DNA of 56,927 bases from JANQUM01 sp047630355 (GTDB taxonomy: Bacteria > Bacteroidota > Bacteroidia > Cytophagales > Spirosomataceae), in the NCBI GenBank assembly GCA_047630355.1, contig JBLHXN010000010.1, forward strand, positions 1 to 56,927. The letters are read 5' to 3'. Positions within the stretch are counted from its first letter, which is position 1; each line of letters begins with the position of its first letter. Position numbers and translations under genes: made by a program. Below the pieces are notes generated by a model. That model saw only the letters and a program-made list of their open reading frames with translations. It did not search any database and had not been told where the DNA came from. Below, one piece after another: positions 1-9,350 of the stretch.

Positions 1-648
1 CAGCGTTTTTTAAAAATGTAGCGGTTTCACTTGGCACCGAGTCCGCAAATCCCTGAAATCCAAACGTGACCCAGTCGGCGTGACCCGGTCGAGTTTGAAA
101 TTAAAAAAGCTGAAATAGAACAATTGAATCAACTATCCAAAGAGGGTTATTTGGACGTATTTTACTATGATGAGAGTCATTTCGGTCTTGTACCCGTTGT
201 ACCCTATGCTTGGCAACAAAAAGATGAACCCATCTTATTGCCAAGCTCAAGAGGCAAGTATATAAATGTCGCTGGCTTCTTCTCAAAAGATAACCAATTT
301 ATCTCTTACCAATATGACACGACGATTCGGTCGGATAAACTGGTCGATATTTTCAATGACTTTGCCAGTAGGACAGTAAAAAAGACCATCGTTATACTTG
401 ATAATGCCCCAATTCACAGAAGTAAATTATTCAAGGCACAAATAAACCGCTGGCGAGAGCAGAACGACTTATTTCTATTTTTCCTGCCCACTTACTCACC
501 CGAACTAAACCTGATAGAGATACTATGGAAGAGAATAAAGTATACTTGGCTCGAATTTCAAGCTTACGAATCCTACCAAAACTTAAAAAAGCATCTAAAT
601 CAGATCTTAGAAAATGTCGGAAATAAACTTAACATCCATTTTGGGTAA
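1..648 (+). pseudogene. IS630-family transposase, 5'-truncated by the window and frameshifted
   Basis: This is the C-terminal DDE half of an IS630/Tc1-mariner-type transposase, which would cut and paste its own element. The intact frame (124-648) shows a YYDESHFG motif with the first catalytic Asp, then VILDNAPIHRS with the second Asp, and finally FLPTYSPELNLIEILWKRIK with the third acidic residue. The preceding family sequence (TWHRVRKSLKSKRDP) is read in another frame at positions 14-73. The two frames are separated by a near-perfect 14-bp tandem duplication (65-78 and 79-92), whose length accounts exactly for the shift. A further upstream piece (RFLK) sits in a third register across the T6/A5 run at 6-16. 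The gene is therefore almost certainly dead. The rest of the element lies left of the window, and I could not place the right terminal repeat between 649 and 720. Confidence 0.85.
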
Positions 649-722
649 GTACTTAGATATTATACATATATTTTTTTTAAATATTACTACATACAAATAC
701 TCTGAACTTACTTGCATATTAT

Positions 723-761
723 TCAAAAAAAACTCCCCGCTACGTATCGTAACGGGGAGTT
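723..761 (-). terminator. Intrinsic terminator of the alanine/glycine symporter gene
   Basis: A strong hairpin has 9-bp outer arms (731-739 AACTCCCCG with 753-761 CGGGGAGTT) and an inner TACG/CGTA stem. On the minus strand it is followed by eight T residues (the A run at 725-732). It lies 35 bp past the stop codon of the minus-strand symporter gene. Confidence 0.85.
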
Positions 762-795
762 AGCGTCTATAATTCAAATATCTTTTCTGCTGTAT

Positions 796-2403
796 TTAAG
801 ACTTCGATTTTCTTTTATTGAAATATCGCGAAACGCCAATGGCATCCAAGTATCGGTTTAGTTCTTGCTTCACTTTCGGGAATAAGAAGAATAATCCAAT
901 CATATTCGGGAATACTAAGGCAAGAATCATGGCGTCTGAGAAACCCCAAACCGCTGACATGTTTGCCGCCGCACCGATTACGATAAAGATTAAAAACAAG
1001 ACTTTGTAAGTGATGTCTGCTAATTTACTTTTTCCAAAAAGGTAAATCCACGCCTGTAGGCCGTAATAAGACCACGAAATCATGGTCGAGATAGCAAATA
1101 ACACAATAGCAACCGTAAGCAAGTACGGGAACCAAGGAATCACCGAACCAAAAGCCATCGAAGTTAATACTGAACCTTCAACGACCTGACCGTCAATAAC
1201 TACATCGGCACTTCCGTATTCAAAAATTCCACCTTGGTTATAAATGATAATAACCAGAGCAGTCATGGTACAAACAACTACAGTATCAATAAACGGCTCT
1301 AATAACGCAACTATACCTTCCGATGCCGGATAATTTGTCTTTACCGCTGAGTGAGCGATAGAAGCCGAACCTGCTCCTGCCTCGTTAGAGAAAGCGGCCC
1401 GTTGAAAACCAACAATCAATACGCCAAAAATACCACCTAAACCAGCCTCTGGAGTGAATGCCGTCGTGAATATTAACCCGAAAGCGTCATCAATATAAGA
1501 GAAGTTAGCAAAGATGATGAATAAACAAGCACCAACATAAACCACCGCCATAACTGGTACAACTTTCTCAGTAACTGAAGCAATCCGCTTGATACCGCCA
1601 ATGATTACGATTCCAACGATAACGGCTAAAATCAAACCAATAACTGTACCCGAAGAGCTACTTTCCCAACCTATCAACGAAGCTAGCTGCGAAGCGGCTT
1701 GATTGGATTGAGCGGCATTTCCACCACCAAAAGAAGCACCTACGCAAAGAACGGCAAACAGGCCGGCAAGGAATTTACCTATGCCCGTCATCCCAATTTC
1801 TTTAAAACCTTTAGTTAGGTAATACATTGGTCCGCCATAAATGGTACCATCCTCACCCACGTCACGATATTTTACACCGAGCGTACATTCTACAAATTTG
1901 GTCGACATTCCAATCAGACCACAAACAATCATCCAGAACGTAGCCCCGGGTCCACCCAAGGCAATTGCTAAAGCAACCCCGGCGATGTTTCCCAAACCGA
2001 CAGTTCCGGAAACGGCGGTAGCCAATGCTTGAAAGTGACTTACTTCACCGGCTTCACCCTCAATACGGATGGTATCCACGATGTCGCCATCCACTACATT
2101 GAGGTTGGAAGTTATAACGGGTGCCCCGCCTTGTTCGATTTCGTCGTATTTGCCACTCACTACTCGAAGAGCCAACGGAAACCGCCGAATATTTATAAAG
2201 GAAAAGTATACGGTAAAAAATCCGGCACCGCAAACCAGTAACAATACTACGAACGGTATTCCAAAAACAGGAAATAAAACAATATCTTGCCATGCTTCCG
2301 AAAACGGAGTAAAGGCATCGTTTATGCGTTCGTCAAGACCACGGACGGGTTCATCGAAAAAGCTAAAGAACGACATAATGTGAGCTAATAACGTAATTTT
2401 CAT
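796..2403 (-). CDS. Alanine/glycine:cation symporter (AGCS family)
   Basis: The 535-residue inner-membrane transporter would import alanine or glycine with Na+ or H+. Family marks are visible: GTVGLGNIAGVALAIALGGPG near residues 133-153, FVECTLGVKYRDVGEDGTIYGGPMYYL-type sequence near 170-197 and GFQRAAFSNEAGAGSASIAHS near 330-350, together with about ten hydrophobic segments. Length agrees with AGCS proteins that carry an extra N-terminal tail. The annotated start gives a nine-residue leader before a second Met (MSFFSFF, at 2376), and either start is possible. It lies downstream of, and in the same direction as, an APC permease with an 80-bp gap that holds a hairpin, and it ends at a clear intrinsic terminator. 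Substrate choice within the family cannot be read from sequence. Confidence 0.9.
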   Translation of the reverse strand: MKITLLAHIMSFFSFFDEPVRGLDERINDAFTPFSEAWQDIVLFPVFGIPFVVLLLVCGAGFFTVYFSFINIRRFPLALRVVSGKYDEIEQGGAPVITSNLNVVDGDIVDTIRIEGEAGEVSHFQALATAVSGTVGLGNIAGVALAIALGGPGATFWMIVCGLIGMSTKFVECTLGVKYRDVGEDGTIYGGPMYYLTKGFKEIGMTGIGKFLAGLFAVLCVGASFGGGNAAQSNQAASQLASLIGWESSSSGTVIGLILAVIVGIVIIGGIKRIASVTEKVVPVMAVVYVGACLFIIFANFSYIDDAFGLIFTTAFTPEAGLGGIFGVLIVGFQRAAFSNEAGAGSASIAHSAVKTNYPASEGIVALLEPFIDTVVVCTMTALVIIIYNQGGIFEYGSADVVIDGQVVEGSVLTSMAFGSVIPWFPYLLTVAIVLFAISTMISWSYYGLQAWIYLFGKSKLADITYKVLFLIFIVIGAAANMSAVWGFSDAMILALVFPNMIGLFFLFPKVKQELNRYLDAIGVSRYFNKRKSKS

Positions 2404-2438
2404 AAGGTAAAAGGTGTTTTAAGTTAGAATAGAAGTGC

Positions 2439-2469
2439 TTCAAACTAACCTATATAAAGTTAGTTTGAA
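2439..2469. repeat. 11-bp inverted repeat between the two transporter genes
   Basis: TTCAAACTAAC (2439-2449) and GTTAGTTTGAA (2459-2469) are perfect inverted arms around a 9-nt AT-rich loop. No T tract follows on the minus strand. It could be a weak terminator or attenuator after the APC permease, or an operator for the symporter. Confidence 0.5.
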
Positions 2470-2482
2470 ACAGCTTTAGTGA

Positions 2483-3931
2483 TTAATCGTTTATTTTCGT
2501 GTTTTTCCGTCCGTAGAACCAGTAAATAGCCAAACCGATGATTAACCAAAGGGCAAGACGCTCCCAAGCCTCAATTGGCAGTGAGGTCATTAGGTAAACA
2601 CAAACTACAATACCCATAATTGGTACAAGAGGTACTAACGGGGTTTTGAAAGCCCGCGGAATGTGAGGTTGCTTCACTCGCATTAACCATACACCGCCGC
2701 AAACTAAAGAGAAGGCAAACAGCGTACCAATACTTACCATGTGACCTAAATCACTAATGGGAACAAAGCCAGCAAAAATACTGACAAAAAACATAAAGAA
2801 AATATTGGTTTTGAAAGGTGTGCGAAATTTCGTGTGTACATCTCCAAACATCTTTGGTAATAATCCGTCTTTACTCATAGTATAGAAAACGCGACTTTGT
2901 CCCAAGAGCATTACGAGCATTACTGAAGTGTAACCCGCAAGGATAGCAACGATAAGTGCTGTTTGAAGGAAATCATAACCCGTCACGGCGAAAGCCGTTG
3001 CGGCAGGCTTTGGATCACCCGCAAACTCGGTATAGGGTACAAGACCCGTCATTACGTACGAGAAGAGTACGTATAGAATCGTACAAATCACCAATGAACC
3101 CAAAATACCAATTGGCATTCCTTTTTGCGGATTCTTCGCTTCTTGTGCAGCAGTCGAAACAGCATCAAAACCGATAAAAGCAAAAAAGACAACCGCAGCA
3201 CCGGTGGCAATTCCTGACCAGCCAAATTGCCCACGAATCCCGGTATTTTCAGGAATAAACGGCGTGTGGTTTGCTGGATCCATGAAGCCCCAACCTAATG
3301 CGATGAAGATTACCACCACAATCAGTTTTAACGTAACCAACACATTATTCAGCTTTGCGGATTTTTCCGTTCCACGTATCAGCATAAGTGAAATAAGCAT
3401 GACGATAAGCACCGCCGGAAGGTTAATAATACCACCGTTAAGTATGGTCCCGTCTGATAGCTTTAAAACTTGCCAAGGTGAACAGGCAAATTCTGCCGGG
3501 ATATTAATACCAAATTTATAGAGAAGTTCGAGCAAATAGCCTGACCAACTTACGGCTACCGTTGCTGCACCAAGAGCGTATTCAAGTACTAAGTCCCACC
3601 CGATAATCCAGGCGACAAATTCGCCCATTGTGGCGTACGAATACGTATAGGCACTACCGGCAATCGGAATCATGGAAGCAAATTCGGCGTAGCATAATCC
3701 AGCAAATGTACATCCAAAGGCTGCCAAAACAAACGATAATGTTACCGCTGGGCCGGCGTGATCAGCAGCTGCAATACCAGTTAAGGAAAAAAGTCCCGCT
3801 CCGATAATTGCTCCAATACCCAAAGCTACTAAACTAGTTGAGGTTAATGACCTCGTTAACTGATTACCCTCAGCTGAGGCATCGTGTTGTAGTTTTGTAA
3901 TGGACTTTTTAGCCCATAAAGTACTTGCCAT
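2483..3931 (-). CDS. APC-family amino acid permease (cationic amino acid transporter-like)
   Basis: The 482-residue protein has about twelve hydrophobic helices and belongs to the amino acid-polyamine-organocation superfamily. The unwound TM1 signature GIGAIIGAGLFSLTG lies near residues 37-51 and is followed by AGPAVTLSFVLAAFGCTFAGL. A second conserved stretch, FFAFIGFDAVSTAAQEAKNP, lies near 248-267 and is typical of the CAT/YfnA branch, which moves basic or neutral amino acids across the inner membrane. The start MASTLWAKKSI fits the usual N-terminal cytoplasmic tail. It is upstream of the AGCS symporter in the same direction, so the pair may form a small amino-acid uptake unit. The exact substrate is not determined. 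Confidence 0.9.
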   Translation of the reverse strand: MASTLWAKKSITKLQHDASAEGNQLTRSLTSTSLVALGIGAIIGAGLFSLTGIAAADHAGPAVTLSFVLAAFGCTFAGLCYAEFASMIPIAGSAYTYSYATMGEFVAWIIGWDLVLEYALGAATVAVSWSGYLLELLYKFGINIPAEFACSPWQVLKLSDGTILNGGIINLPAVLIVMLISLMLIRGTEKSAKLNNVLVTLKLIVVVIFIALGWGFMDPANHTPFIPENTGIRGQFGWSGIATGAAVVFFAFIGFDAVSTAAQEAKNPQKGMPIGILGSLVICTILYVLFSYVMTGLVPYTEFAGDPKPAATAFAVTGYDFLQTALIVAILAGYTSVMLVMLLGQSRVFYTMSKDGLLPKMFGDVHTKFRTPFKTNIFFMFFVSIFAGFVPISDLGHMVSIGTLFAFSLVCGGVWLMRVKQPHIPRAFKTPLVPLVPIMGIVVCVYLMTSLPIEAWERLALWLIIGLAIYWFYGRKNTKIND

Positions 3932-4034
3932 AATTGCGGTGATTTATAAATGGTTTAGATTAGGTGTAAAAAGCAAAAAGAGCCTATTCAAAATGATAGC
4001 CTCTCCGCAAAATAGCAAATATTATTTTAGAAAT

Positions 4035-5105
4035 TTAGAATTTAGGGCAAGATAGTTCTTTCTTACGCCTCTTCTTATAAGGAGGTAATGCCGCGTCAAG
4101 TACATCAAAAGTGTACGAGATAGAGATTTCGTGGGAACCTCCCGAAGAAACTCCCAAACTCGAAACAGTCAGGTCGTAGCTGTAACCAAAAGAAAACGAG
4201 TCAAAGCGAAAACCGGCCAACGCAACTAATGCATCGTGGCTCGCCCGTGAGGTTTTGTATTTGTTTACCGGAATTCCCCGGTACCAAAGCCCCAATGTAA
4301 CTGGTGAGTAAGTAAAGTACGCTCCCAAGTCAAGCTGGGAGAATTTACCTTGTTGTTTGAACAAAAAAGCGGGGGTAGCAATCAATTCACGTCCCGAATT
4401 AGAGGCGTTGGATAATGGATTCCGCAACGGAATATTATAACCACCCGTCACCGTATATTTTCGGGGTAATACTCCACCTATGTCAGTAACGGTACCTGCT
4501 CTTACTAAATCAATTTGCGGCTCGGTAAGGTGATGAGAAGAAATACCAACCCAAAGTTTAGGATTATAGTATAAAACTCCGGCACTTACGTCAAATACAT
4601 TAGCGGTCTGATAATTTCTTGGATCAGCAAGCGGGTCACCAGAAGGGTTTCCGGTAAAACCGCCCGTACCAAACTGGTCCCCGAACGTTAAACCAAAGAT
4701 ATCAAAGCCGCGATTTGAATAAGTTCCCTGCACGCCCATTCGGAATGTCCCTTCGTCGCTGACGCGTATTTGATAGGAATATAATAAAGATACCTCTGTG
4801 TTCTTAATTCGGCTTCCTCCTTGCGAGTCATTCATTAACACTACCCCTACCCCACTGTTGAAACGCTCAAAATACGTATCAAAAGAAACCACCGACGTAA
4901 CGTAATTCGCCGCCAGTGAAGGCCACTGATTTCGGTAATTGACATTTAGTCGTGGCGTAAACGCACTTCCCGCAAAAGCAGGATTATGGTACAAGGGGGC
5001 AGCATAGAACTGCGAAAACTGCGGGTCTTGTGCCGTTGCCACGGTGGCCGTCGCTATAGTTAGCGTAAGCGTACATAATAGACTTCCAAATATCTTTTTT
5101 AACAT
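4035..5105 (-). CDS. PorP/SprF-family type IX secretion outer-membrane protein
   Basis: This outer-membrane beta-barrel belongs to the PorP/SprF family, whose members help T9SS deliver specific cargo, often type B sorting-domain adhesins such as SprB. I chose the start at 5105 because it gives a clean signal peptide (MLKKIFGSLL...VATAQ); the longer frame from 5153 adds an unlikely 16-residue leader. The mature protein begins DPQFSQFYAAPLYHNPAFAGS, the family hallmark, and includes NYRNQWPSL and late barrel strands such as FRFDSFSFGYSYDLT. Its length (356 residues) is normal. It is divergent from the 916-residue T9SS type B cargo gene, and PorP/SprF genes usually neighbour their cargo, so it probably serves that protein. 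Confidence 0.93.
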   Translation of the reverse strand: MLKKIFGSLLCTLTLTIATATVATAQDPQFSQFYAAPLYHNPAFAGSAFTPRLNVNYRNQWPSLAANYVTSVVSFDTYFERFNSGVGVVLMNDSQGGSRIKNTEVSLLYSYQIRVSDEGTFRMGVQGTYSNRGFDIFGLTFGDQFGTGGFTGNPSGDPLADPRNYQTANVFDVSAGVLYYNPKLWVGISSHHLTEPQIDLVRAGTVTDIGGVLPRKYTVTGGYNIPLRNPLSNASNSGRELIATPAFLFKQQGKFSQLDLGAYFTYSPVTLGLWYRGIPVNKYKTSRASHDALVALAGFRFDSFSFGYSYDLTVSSLGVSSGGSHEISISYTFDVLDAALPPYKKRRKKELSCPKF

Positions 5106-5341
5106 AGGTAAACAACCATTATTGCAGTTTCTCGCTCTATCATGAAATAGCAAAGTTCATTCCAAAAACGAACAATTGACTAAATATCGTATTTCAGTTC
5201 GGTTAAAACAAAAGAATCAGTTAACTTGAAAATAAATAGGCAAAATAAAGCGTTAAAAGTACCAGATTCTCCACGTAGAACATCCGTAAAACCTTATCCT
5301 CCGAATATTGTTATAAATACAAGTCCTCTGAGAACGATTGA

Positions 5342-8092
5342 ATGAAGCTAAGTATTGAGAACCTGACCCGATTTTTTGTTATTACAGCAATTGCCCTGAG
5401 CAGTTGCACGGTCATGGTGTACGCTCAATCCGACTTTTACGTGAGCTCGAAAAGCTGCATTCAGGATATGGGATCAACTCAGCAGGGTGGCGGAAATCAG
5501 CAACAGGGCGGAGGAAATCAACAAGGCGGTGGCATGATGCCAACTGGCGGTTGCGATGCCCCGACTACCTTTTTCGATACAGATACTTCCGCAACTGCAT
5601 GGATATGGAATTTTGGGGACGGCTCGGCTCCTGCCGTAACCCGCAAAGTAAATTATCAGTACGTTACTCCGGGAAATTACGTTACTATACTTACTCGCAC
5701 AATAGATGGTATTCAGCAGCAACCAGTTTCCAGGAACGTATTAGTTGGAGATTATCCGACAGAGCCAAAATTTAATGGTCAAATAAATACTGACACTACC
5801 GTTTGTAACGGAAGTTCTGTAAAACTGAATCCGTACAAACTACCTGCTATTCCGCCCTCAAATGTTAAGTACCTTTGGTATCCTGGCGGAGAAACTACTT
5901 CATCAATTGACGTAGATTCTTCGGGATGTTATTCCGTGGAAGTGATGGACAAACTTACGGGATGTTCCCGCACGGCAGTCATCAATGTTAAGTTCTGTCT
6001 GCAACCCGGTGGCGGTGGCGGTGGAAGCGAAAGCTGGTATTTTGGAAACGGAGCTACACTCGATTTTCAATTACAAGGCACATTGGTCAGCGACCGTGAT
6101 TCATTAGCAACTGACGGCGGAGTTTTTGCGAATGACTCGACACTGACAGACGCATCTTTCTCTCCGCGAGAGTCAGAAAAAGATAATGAAGTAAATACCG
6201 TAGGAGCAAGTGCCATGGTGTACGGCCCCGACGGGGCGTTGAAGTTTTATACAGACGGAACCAGAATTTACACCGGAGACGATGTTGCTCTTACTGACTT
6301 AACAGGAGATACCACAAGCTTGAACCTTGACCCTACTTCGCAAGGTTTGGTGATTATCCCGAAAAGCTCTTGTAACGAATGTCCGCATCACCAATATTAC
6401 GTTTTTAGTGTTGACAAAGACACGAAGTTATTATCTTACTCAGTAGTTGATCTACGATACAATGATCAGCAGGGAGCAATCACCGAAACCAACGTTCCGG
6501 TTATGTTTCCGGTAACTGAGCGGCTCATTGCTACGCCAAATGCTGACTCCACGGGTTTTATCATCATTTCGCACGAAGCAAATTCTGACAAGTACAACCT
6601 GATTACGGTTGACTCTACGGGAGTTTTAGAAAACATTCAGGCAATTGGTTTAGTGCAAGACCAACCCGACAGCAAAACGGGTTATCAGACCATTTCACCC
6701 AACGGGCGATTCTTGGCGGTTGGTATCGTGAAAGACGGCATCAACTACGTCGAGATTTACGAAATTGACCGGGATAACCTTTCATTGACATTAGAAAACA
6801 CCATTCAACTCGAAGCCGCCCCGCCGAAAATTTACGGGCTTGCCTTCGGGAATAACAGTGATATGCTGTTCGTCACGCTTCAGGGCGATGGCGTTACGGT
6901 ACCTTCAAAGCTATACCAACTCCCGTTAATATTAGCAGACAATGCAGCAATTGCGGCCGGAAAAACGCTGATTGATGAATCAACAACCGAAATATTCGGG
7001 GCGTTGCAACTTGGTCCGGTAAACGGAAATGCCGCTAAATTTATTTATATGGCGATTGACGGTTCTACCGAACTGCCGTACATTCAAGACCCTGACTCAC
7101 GCGGTGGGCCAGCAGTAGTAGGTTATACGCGACTTAGCTCCGCCAACGAAGGAATCAAAATACCAGGAACGAGTCGCTTAGGTTTCCCGAATGTAGTTTT
7201 TGCCAATCAGAGCCAAGACGGCGACGGCATTCAGGCAACGTACAGCGGCAACTGTTTTGATAAACCAACGGTATTAGAAATTCAGGAAGTTTGCAGCCCG
7301 ATGCGGAACGAAATAGAGTGGATTTTTCCGGACGGCACCACAGATAAGGAAGCAAAAACCTCTCATACTTTTAAGAAGGTGGGCTGGAATAAGATTCGGG
7401 TCAAGATAACTACCTACGCTCCCACCGCTGCATCAAAAGCGGTTTCGCAACTCGGCAATATCCCGGTGGTGAGCAAAATTATCAATCGGGCATTAGAATC
7501 TAAGTGCAAAGACACTACTATCGTTGATTCCATTTACATTAAACCATCTCCCGTTTTTGCCATTGCGGACAGTGCTTTTATTTGTACGAAAGACCGTCCA
7601 CCAACATTCATCACCATCAACCCCAGACCAAAGGGAGGAGATACATTTGAATACAACTGGCTTACGGGCTTAGGAACAAGGATTTCGGGGACAGATACCG
7701 CTACGGATTCGCTGGAGATTATGGCAAACGGAAACTATCGTTTGGAAATCGAAAATAATTTTAGCTGCGATGCTGCTAAAGATTTCAAGATAATAGATAA
7801 ATGCGAACCCCGCATTTATGCACCCACCGCATTTACACCCAACAAAGATAATATAAACGACGACTTTGTGGTGCGAACCGCCCACATAACTGATTATAAA
7901 CTATCTATCTTCGACCGTTGGGGAGAACTGATTTACGAATCAGATGACCCCGATGCCAAACGATGGAACGGTTCTATCAAGGGTAAAACCCAATCTCCGT
8001 TGGTTTATCCGTGGCGGATTACCTACCGTAGCCTTGATTTCCCAGAGCGGGGAGAATTAGAAGAACGCGGAGCGATTATGGTTATAAAGTAA
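5342..8092 (+). CDS. Secreted PKD-domain protein with T9SS type B sorting domain (gliding motility-associated C-terminal domain)
   Basis: The 916-residue secreted protein starts with a signal peptide (about 1-29, ending VYAQS). A Gly/Gln-rich tandem stretch (about 48-70) follows, then a PKD domain near 73-125 (IWNFGDGSAP), a Pro/Gly linker with a poly-Gly run near 222-227, and a central propeller-like region with YQTISPNGRFLAVG and similar blades (about 290-630). A second PKD-like unit (EWIFPDGTTD, about 659-690) precedes the C-terminal CHU_C/type B sorting domain from about 826 (IYAPTAFTPNKDNINDDF ... IFDRWGELIYES). Type B domains direct T9SS export and surface attachment, commonly with a PorP/SprF partner, which here is the divergent neighbour. 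Role in adhesion or gliding is inferred. Confidence 0.93.
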   Translation: MKLSIENLTRFFVITAIALSSCTVMVYAQSDFYVSSKSCIQDMGSTQQGGGNQQQGGGNQQGGGMMPTGGCDAPTTFFDTDTSATAWIWNFGDGSAPAVTRKVNYQYVTPGNYVTILTRTIDGIQQQPVSRNVLVGDYPTEPKFNGQINTDTTVCNGSSVKLNPYKLPAIPPSNVKYLWYPGGETTSSIDVDSSGCYSVEVMDKLTGCSRTAVINVKFCLQPGGGGGGSESWYFGNGATLDFQLQGTLVSDRDSLATDGGVFANDSTLTDASFSPRESEKDNEVNTVGASAMVYGPDGALKFYTDGTRIYTGDDVALTDLTGDTTSLNLDPTSQGLVIIPKSSCNECPHHQYYVFSVDKDTKLLSYSVVDLRYNDQQGAITETNVPVMFPVTERLIATPNADSTGFIIISHEANSDKYNLITVDSTGVLENIQAIGLVQDQPDSKTGYQTISPNGRFLAVGIVKDGINYVEIYEIDRDNLSLTLENTIQLEAAPPKIYGLAFGNNSDMLFVTLQGDGVTVPSKLYQLPLILADNAAIAAGKTLIDESTTEIFGALQLGPVNGNAAKFIYMAIDGSTELPYIQDPDSRGGPAVVGYTRLSSANEGIKIPGTSRLGFPNVVFANQSQDGDGIQATYSGNCFDKPTVLEIQEVCSPMRNEIEWIFPDGTTDKEAKTSHTFKKVGWNKIRVKITTYAPTAASKAVSQLGNIPVVSKIINRALESKCKDTTIVDSIYIKPSPVFAIADSAFICTKDRPPTFITINPRPKGGDTFEYNWLTGLGTRISGTDTATDSLEIMANGNYRLEIENNFSCDAAKDFKIIDKCEPRIYAPTAFTPNKDNINDDFVVRTAHITDYKLSIFDRWGELIYESDDPDAKRWNGSIKGKTQSPLVYPWRITYRSLDFPERGELEERGAIMVIK
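5481..5533 (+). repeat. GGNQQ-type tandem coding repeat
   Basis: The cargo gene carries three imperfect copies of a 15-18-bp unit encoding QQGGGNQ. Such arrays expand and contract by slippage in multiples of three bases, so the linker before the first PKD domain may vary in length between strains. Confidence 0.65.
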
Positions 8093-8100
8093 ACCTGCAA

Positions 8101-8114
8101 ACTCAACGTTGAGT
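8101..8114. promoter_or_regulatory. 14-bp perfect palindrome
   Basis: ACTCAACGTTGAGT is self-complementary with no loop and lies just past the T9SS cargo gene. No T tract follows, so it is a better fit to a protein-binding site than to a terminator. Function unknown. Confidence 0.3.
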
Positions 8115-8283
8115 ACATCTATAAAAACCGCCAACCGTTGATGAAAGTCAAAAGTATCGCGGTAACAGAAACAATTAAAGGAGTAAAGACAATTTTCAAA
8201 AAATAGGGTACGATATTTACCGACAATATTTTCGGTAGTGGCTAGCTACTTTGAAAACCTGAAAACTTAATTGATTCATTATA

Positions 8284-8889
8284 TTGACCAATCTCCTCTT
8301 GTATTCCGGCTTTGCGGGTATAACTGTTTTCATTGGCGGCTTACTGGGCAACTTATTCAACCACCACATAAAAGAAAGCCCCGTAAAATACGAAATCACA
8401 CACACGTTAATGCCTTTCGGAGCGGGCATAATTTTATCCGCTCTCGCGTTGGTGTTGATTCCGAAAGGAATGAAAGAGCTGAGCCTTACAGCGGTTTCGC
8501 TGTTTTTTTTTACCGGCACAATTGTACTTATGCTCATTAATCGTTCCCTGGTAAAGACGGACGGTCAAACCGCAACTCTTTTGGCAATGATGGTGGATTT
8601 TGTTCCCGAATCTATCGGTCTCGGAGCCGTATTTGCCATTGAACCAAAAATGGCACTTTTGTTAGCGGTAATTATCGGTTTACAAAATTTGCTCGCGGTA
8701 TTTAATTCATACCGTGATTCAGTACAGAGCGGATTTACCGCCCATTTGATAACTTTTGCCAGCGGCGGAATACTGTATTTACTCCTTCAGGATATTATTC
8801 CTGAATGCAAACTGAACAATAATTACTTGACTTCACTCGAAGCATCGCTCGGTTTTTCAATTGGTATTGTCGGTGAAAAATTGATTTAA
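8284..8889 (+). CDS. ZIP-family divalent metal transporter-like protein
   Basis: The 201-residue membrane protein has about seven to eight short hydrophobic helices. Its arrangement recalls ZIP transporters, which carry Zn2+, Fe2+ or Mn2+ into the cytoplasm: FGAGIILSALALVLIP in the second helix, MVDFVPESIGLGAVF in the position of the metal-binding HNxPEG helix, and FASGGILYLLLQDIIPE in the place of the second metal helix. The canonical His residues of those helices are replaced (VDFVPES, LLQDIIPE), so metal binding may differ. No ATG lies near the N-terminus, so I accept the TTG at 8284 as start. It stands alone, with 190 bp before and 460 bp after it. It could also be a divergent, non-transporting relative. 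Confidence 0.65.
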   Translation: MTNLLLYSGFAGITVFIGGLLGNLFNHHIKESPVKYEITHTLMPFGAGIILSALALVLIPKGMKELSLTAVSLFFFTGTIVLMLINRSLVKTDGQTATLLAMMVDFVPESIGLGAVFAIEPKMALLLAVIIGLQNLLAVFNSYRDSVQSGFTAHLITFASGGILYLLLQDIIPECKLNNNYLTSLEASLGFSIGIVGEKLI

Positions 8890-9350
8890 AATAACTTCGA
8901 ATATGGCGTGCGATACTTTTTGTAAACAGCAAGAGAATGCAAACGCCAAATTAGAATTTAAGAATCGACTTTACGAAATCAATCAGGTGAAACGCATTTA
9001 AAAGTATAACAAAACTGCTTGGAAAAATGCAATTTTAGTTCCTATTTGATACTATAGAAGAACCTTTTTTAGATAGAACCTTAAAATGAGGCATCTATTC
9101 CAACATAAAACCAAACTTTCACCAATTCATTAATTTCAGACAAAACTATACTTGTAAACTTATACTATTCGTTGATTTCAATCTCAGAATTGCATTTTTA
9201 AGTGCGTTCAACCTGGAAATCACTGCCATTCAGGAGGTTGCTTGAAAAATCTTGCTATTTTTGCTTAAGTGGCTTCCTATTATATATATCCTTGTAAAAT
9301 CAAGAACACAGACAATAAACCACATTTCCGTTTTTTGCCTCTACAATTTT
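8890..9350. other. Intergenic region, no convincing gene
   Basis: AT-rich spacer. The only small frame of note (8903-9001, 32 codons beginning MACDTFCKQQE) has no recognisable relative. An in-frame extension of nhaA from a TTG at 9252 is open but reads unlike protein of that family. No terminator or RNA gene was recognised. Confidence 0.5.

Noticed and set aside
1841..3521. Plus-strand open frames opposite the two transporter genes
   Set aside because: They are antisense shadows of strongly conserved transporter sequences and show no motifs of their own.
8903..9001. 32-codon frame MACDTFCKQQE...
   Set aside because: Too short, no relative recognised, no visible expression signals.
9252..9350. 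N-terminal extension of NhaA from a TTG codon
   Set aside because: Sequence unlike NhaA, and a good ATG with family sequence follows at 9351.
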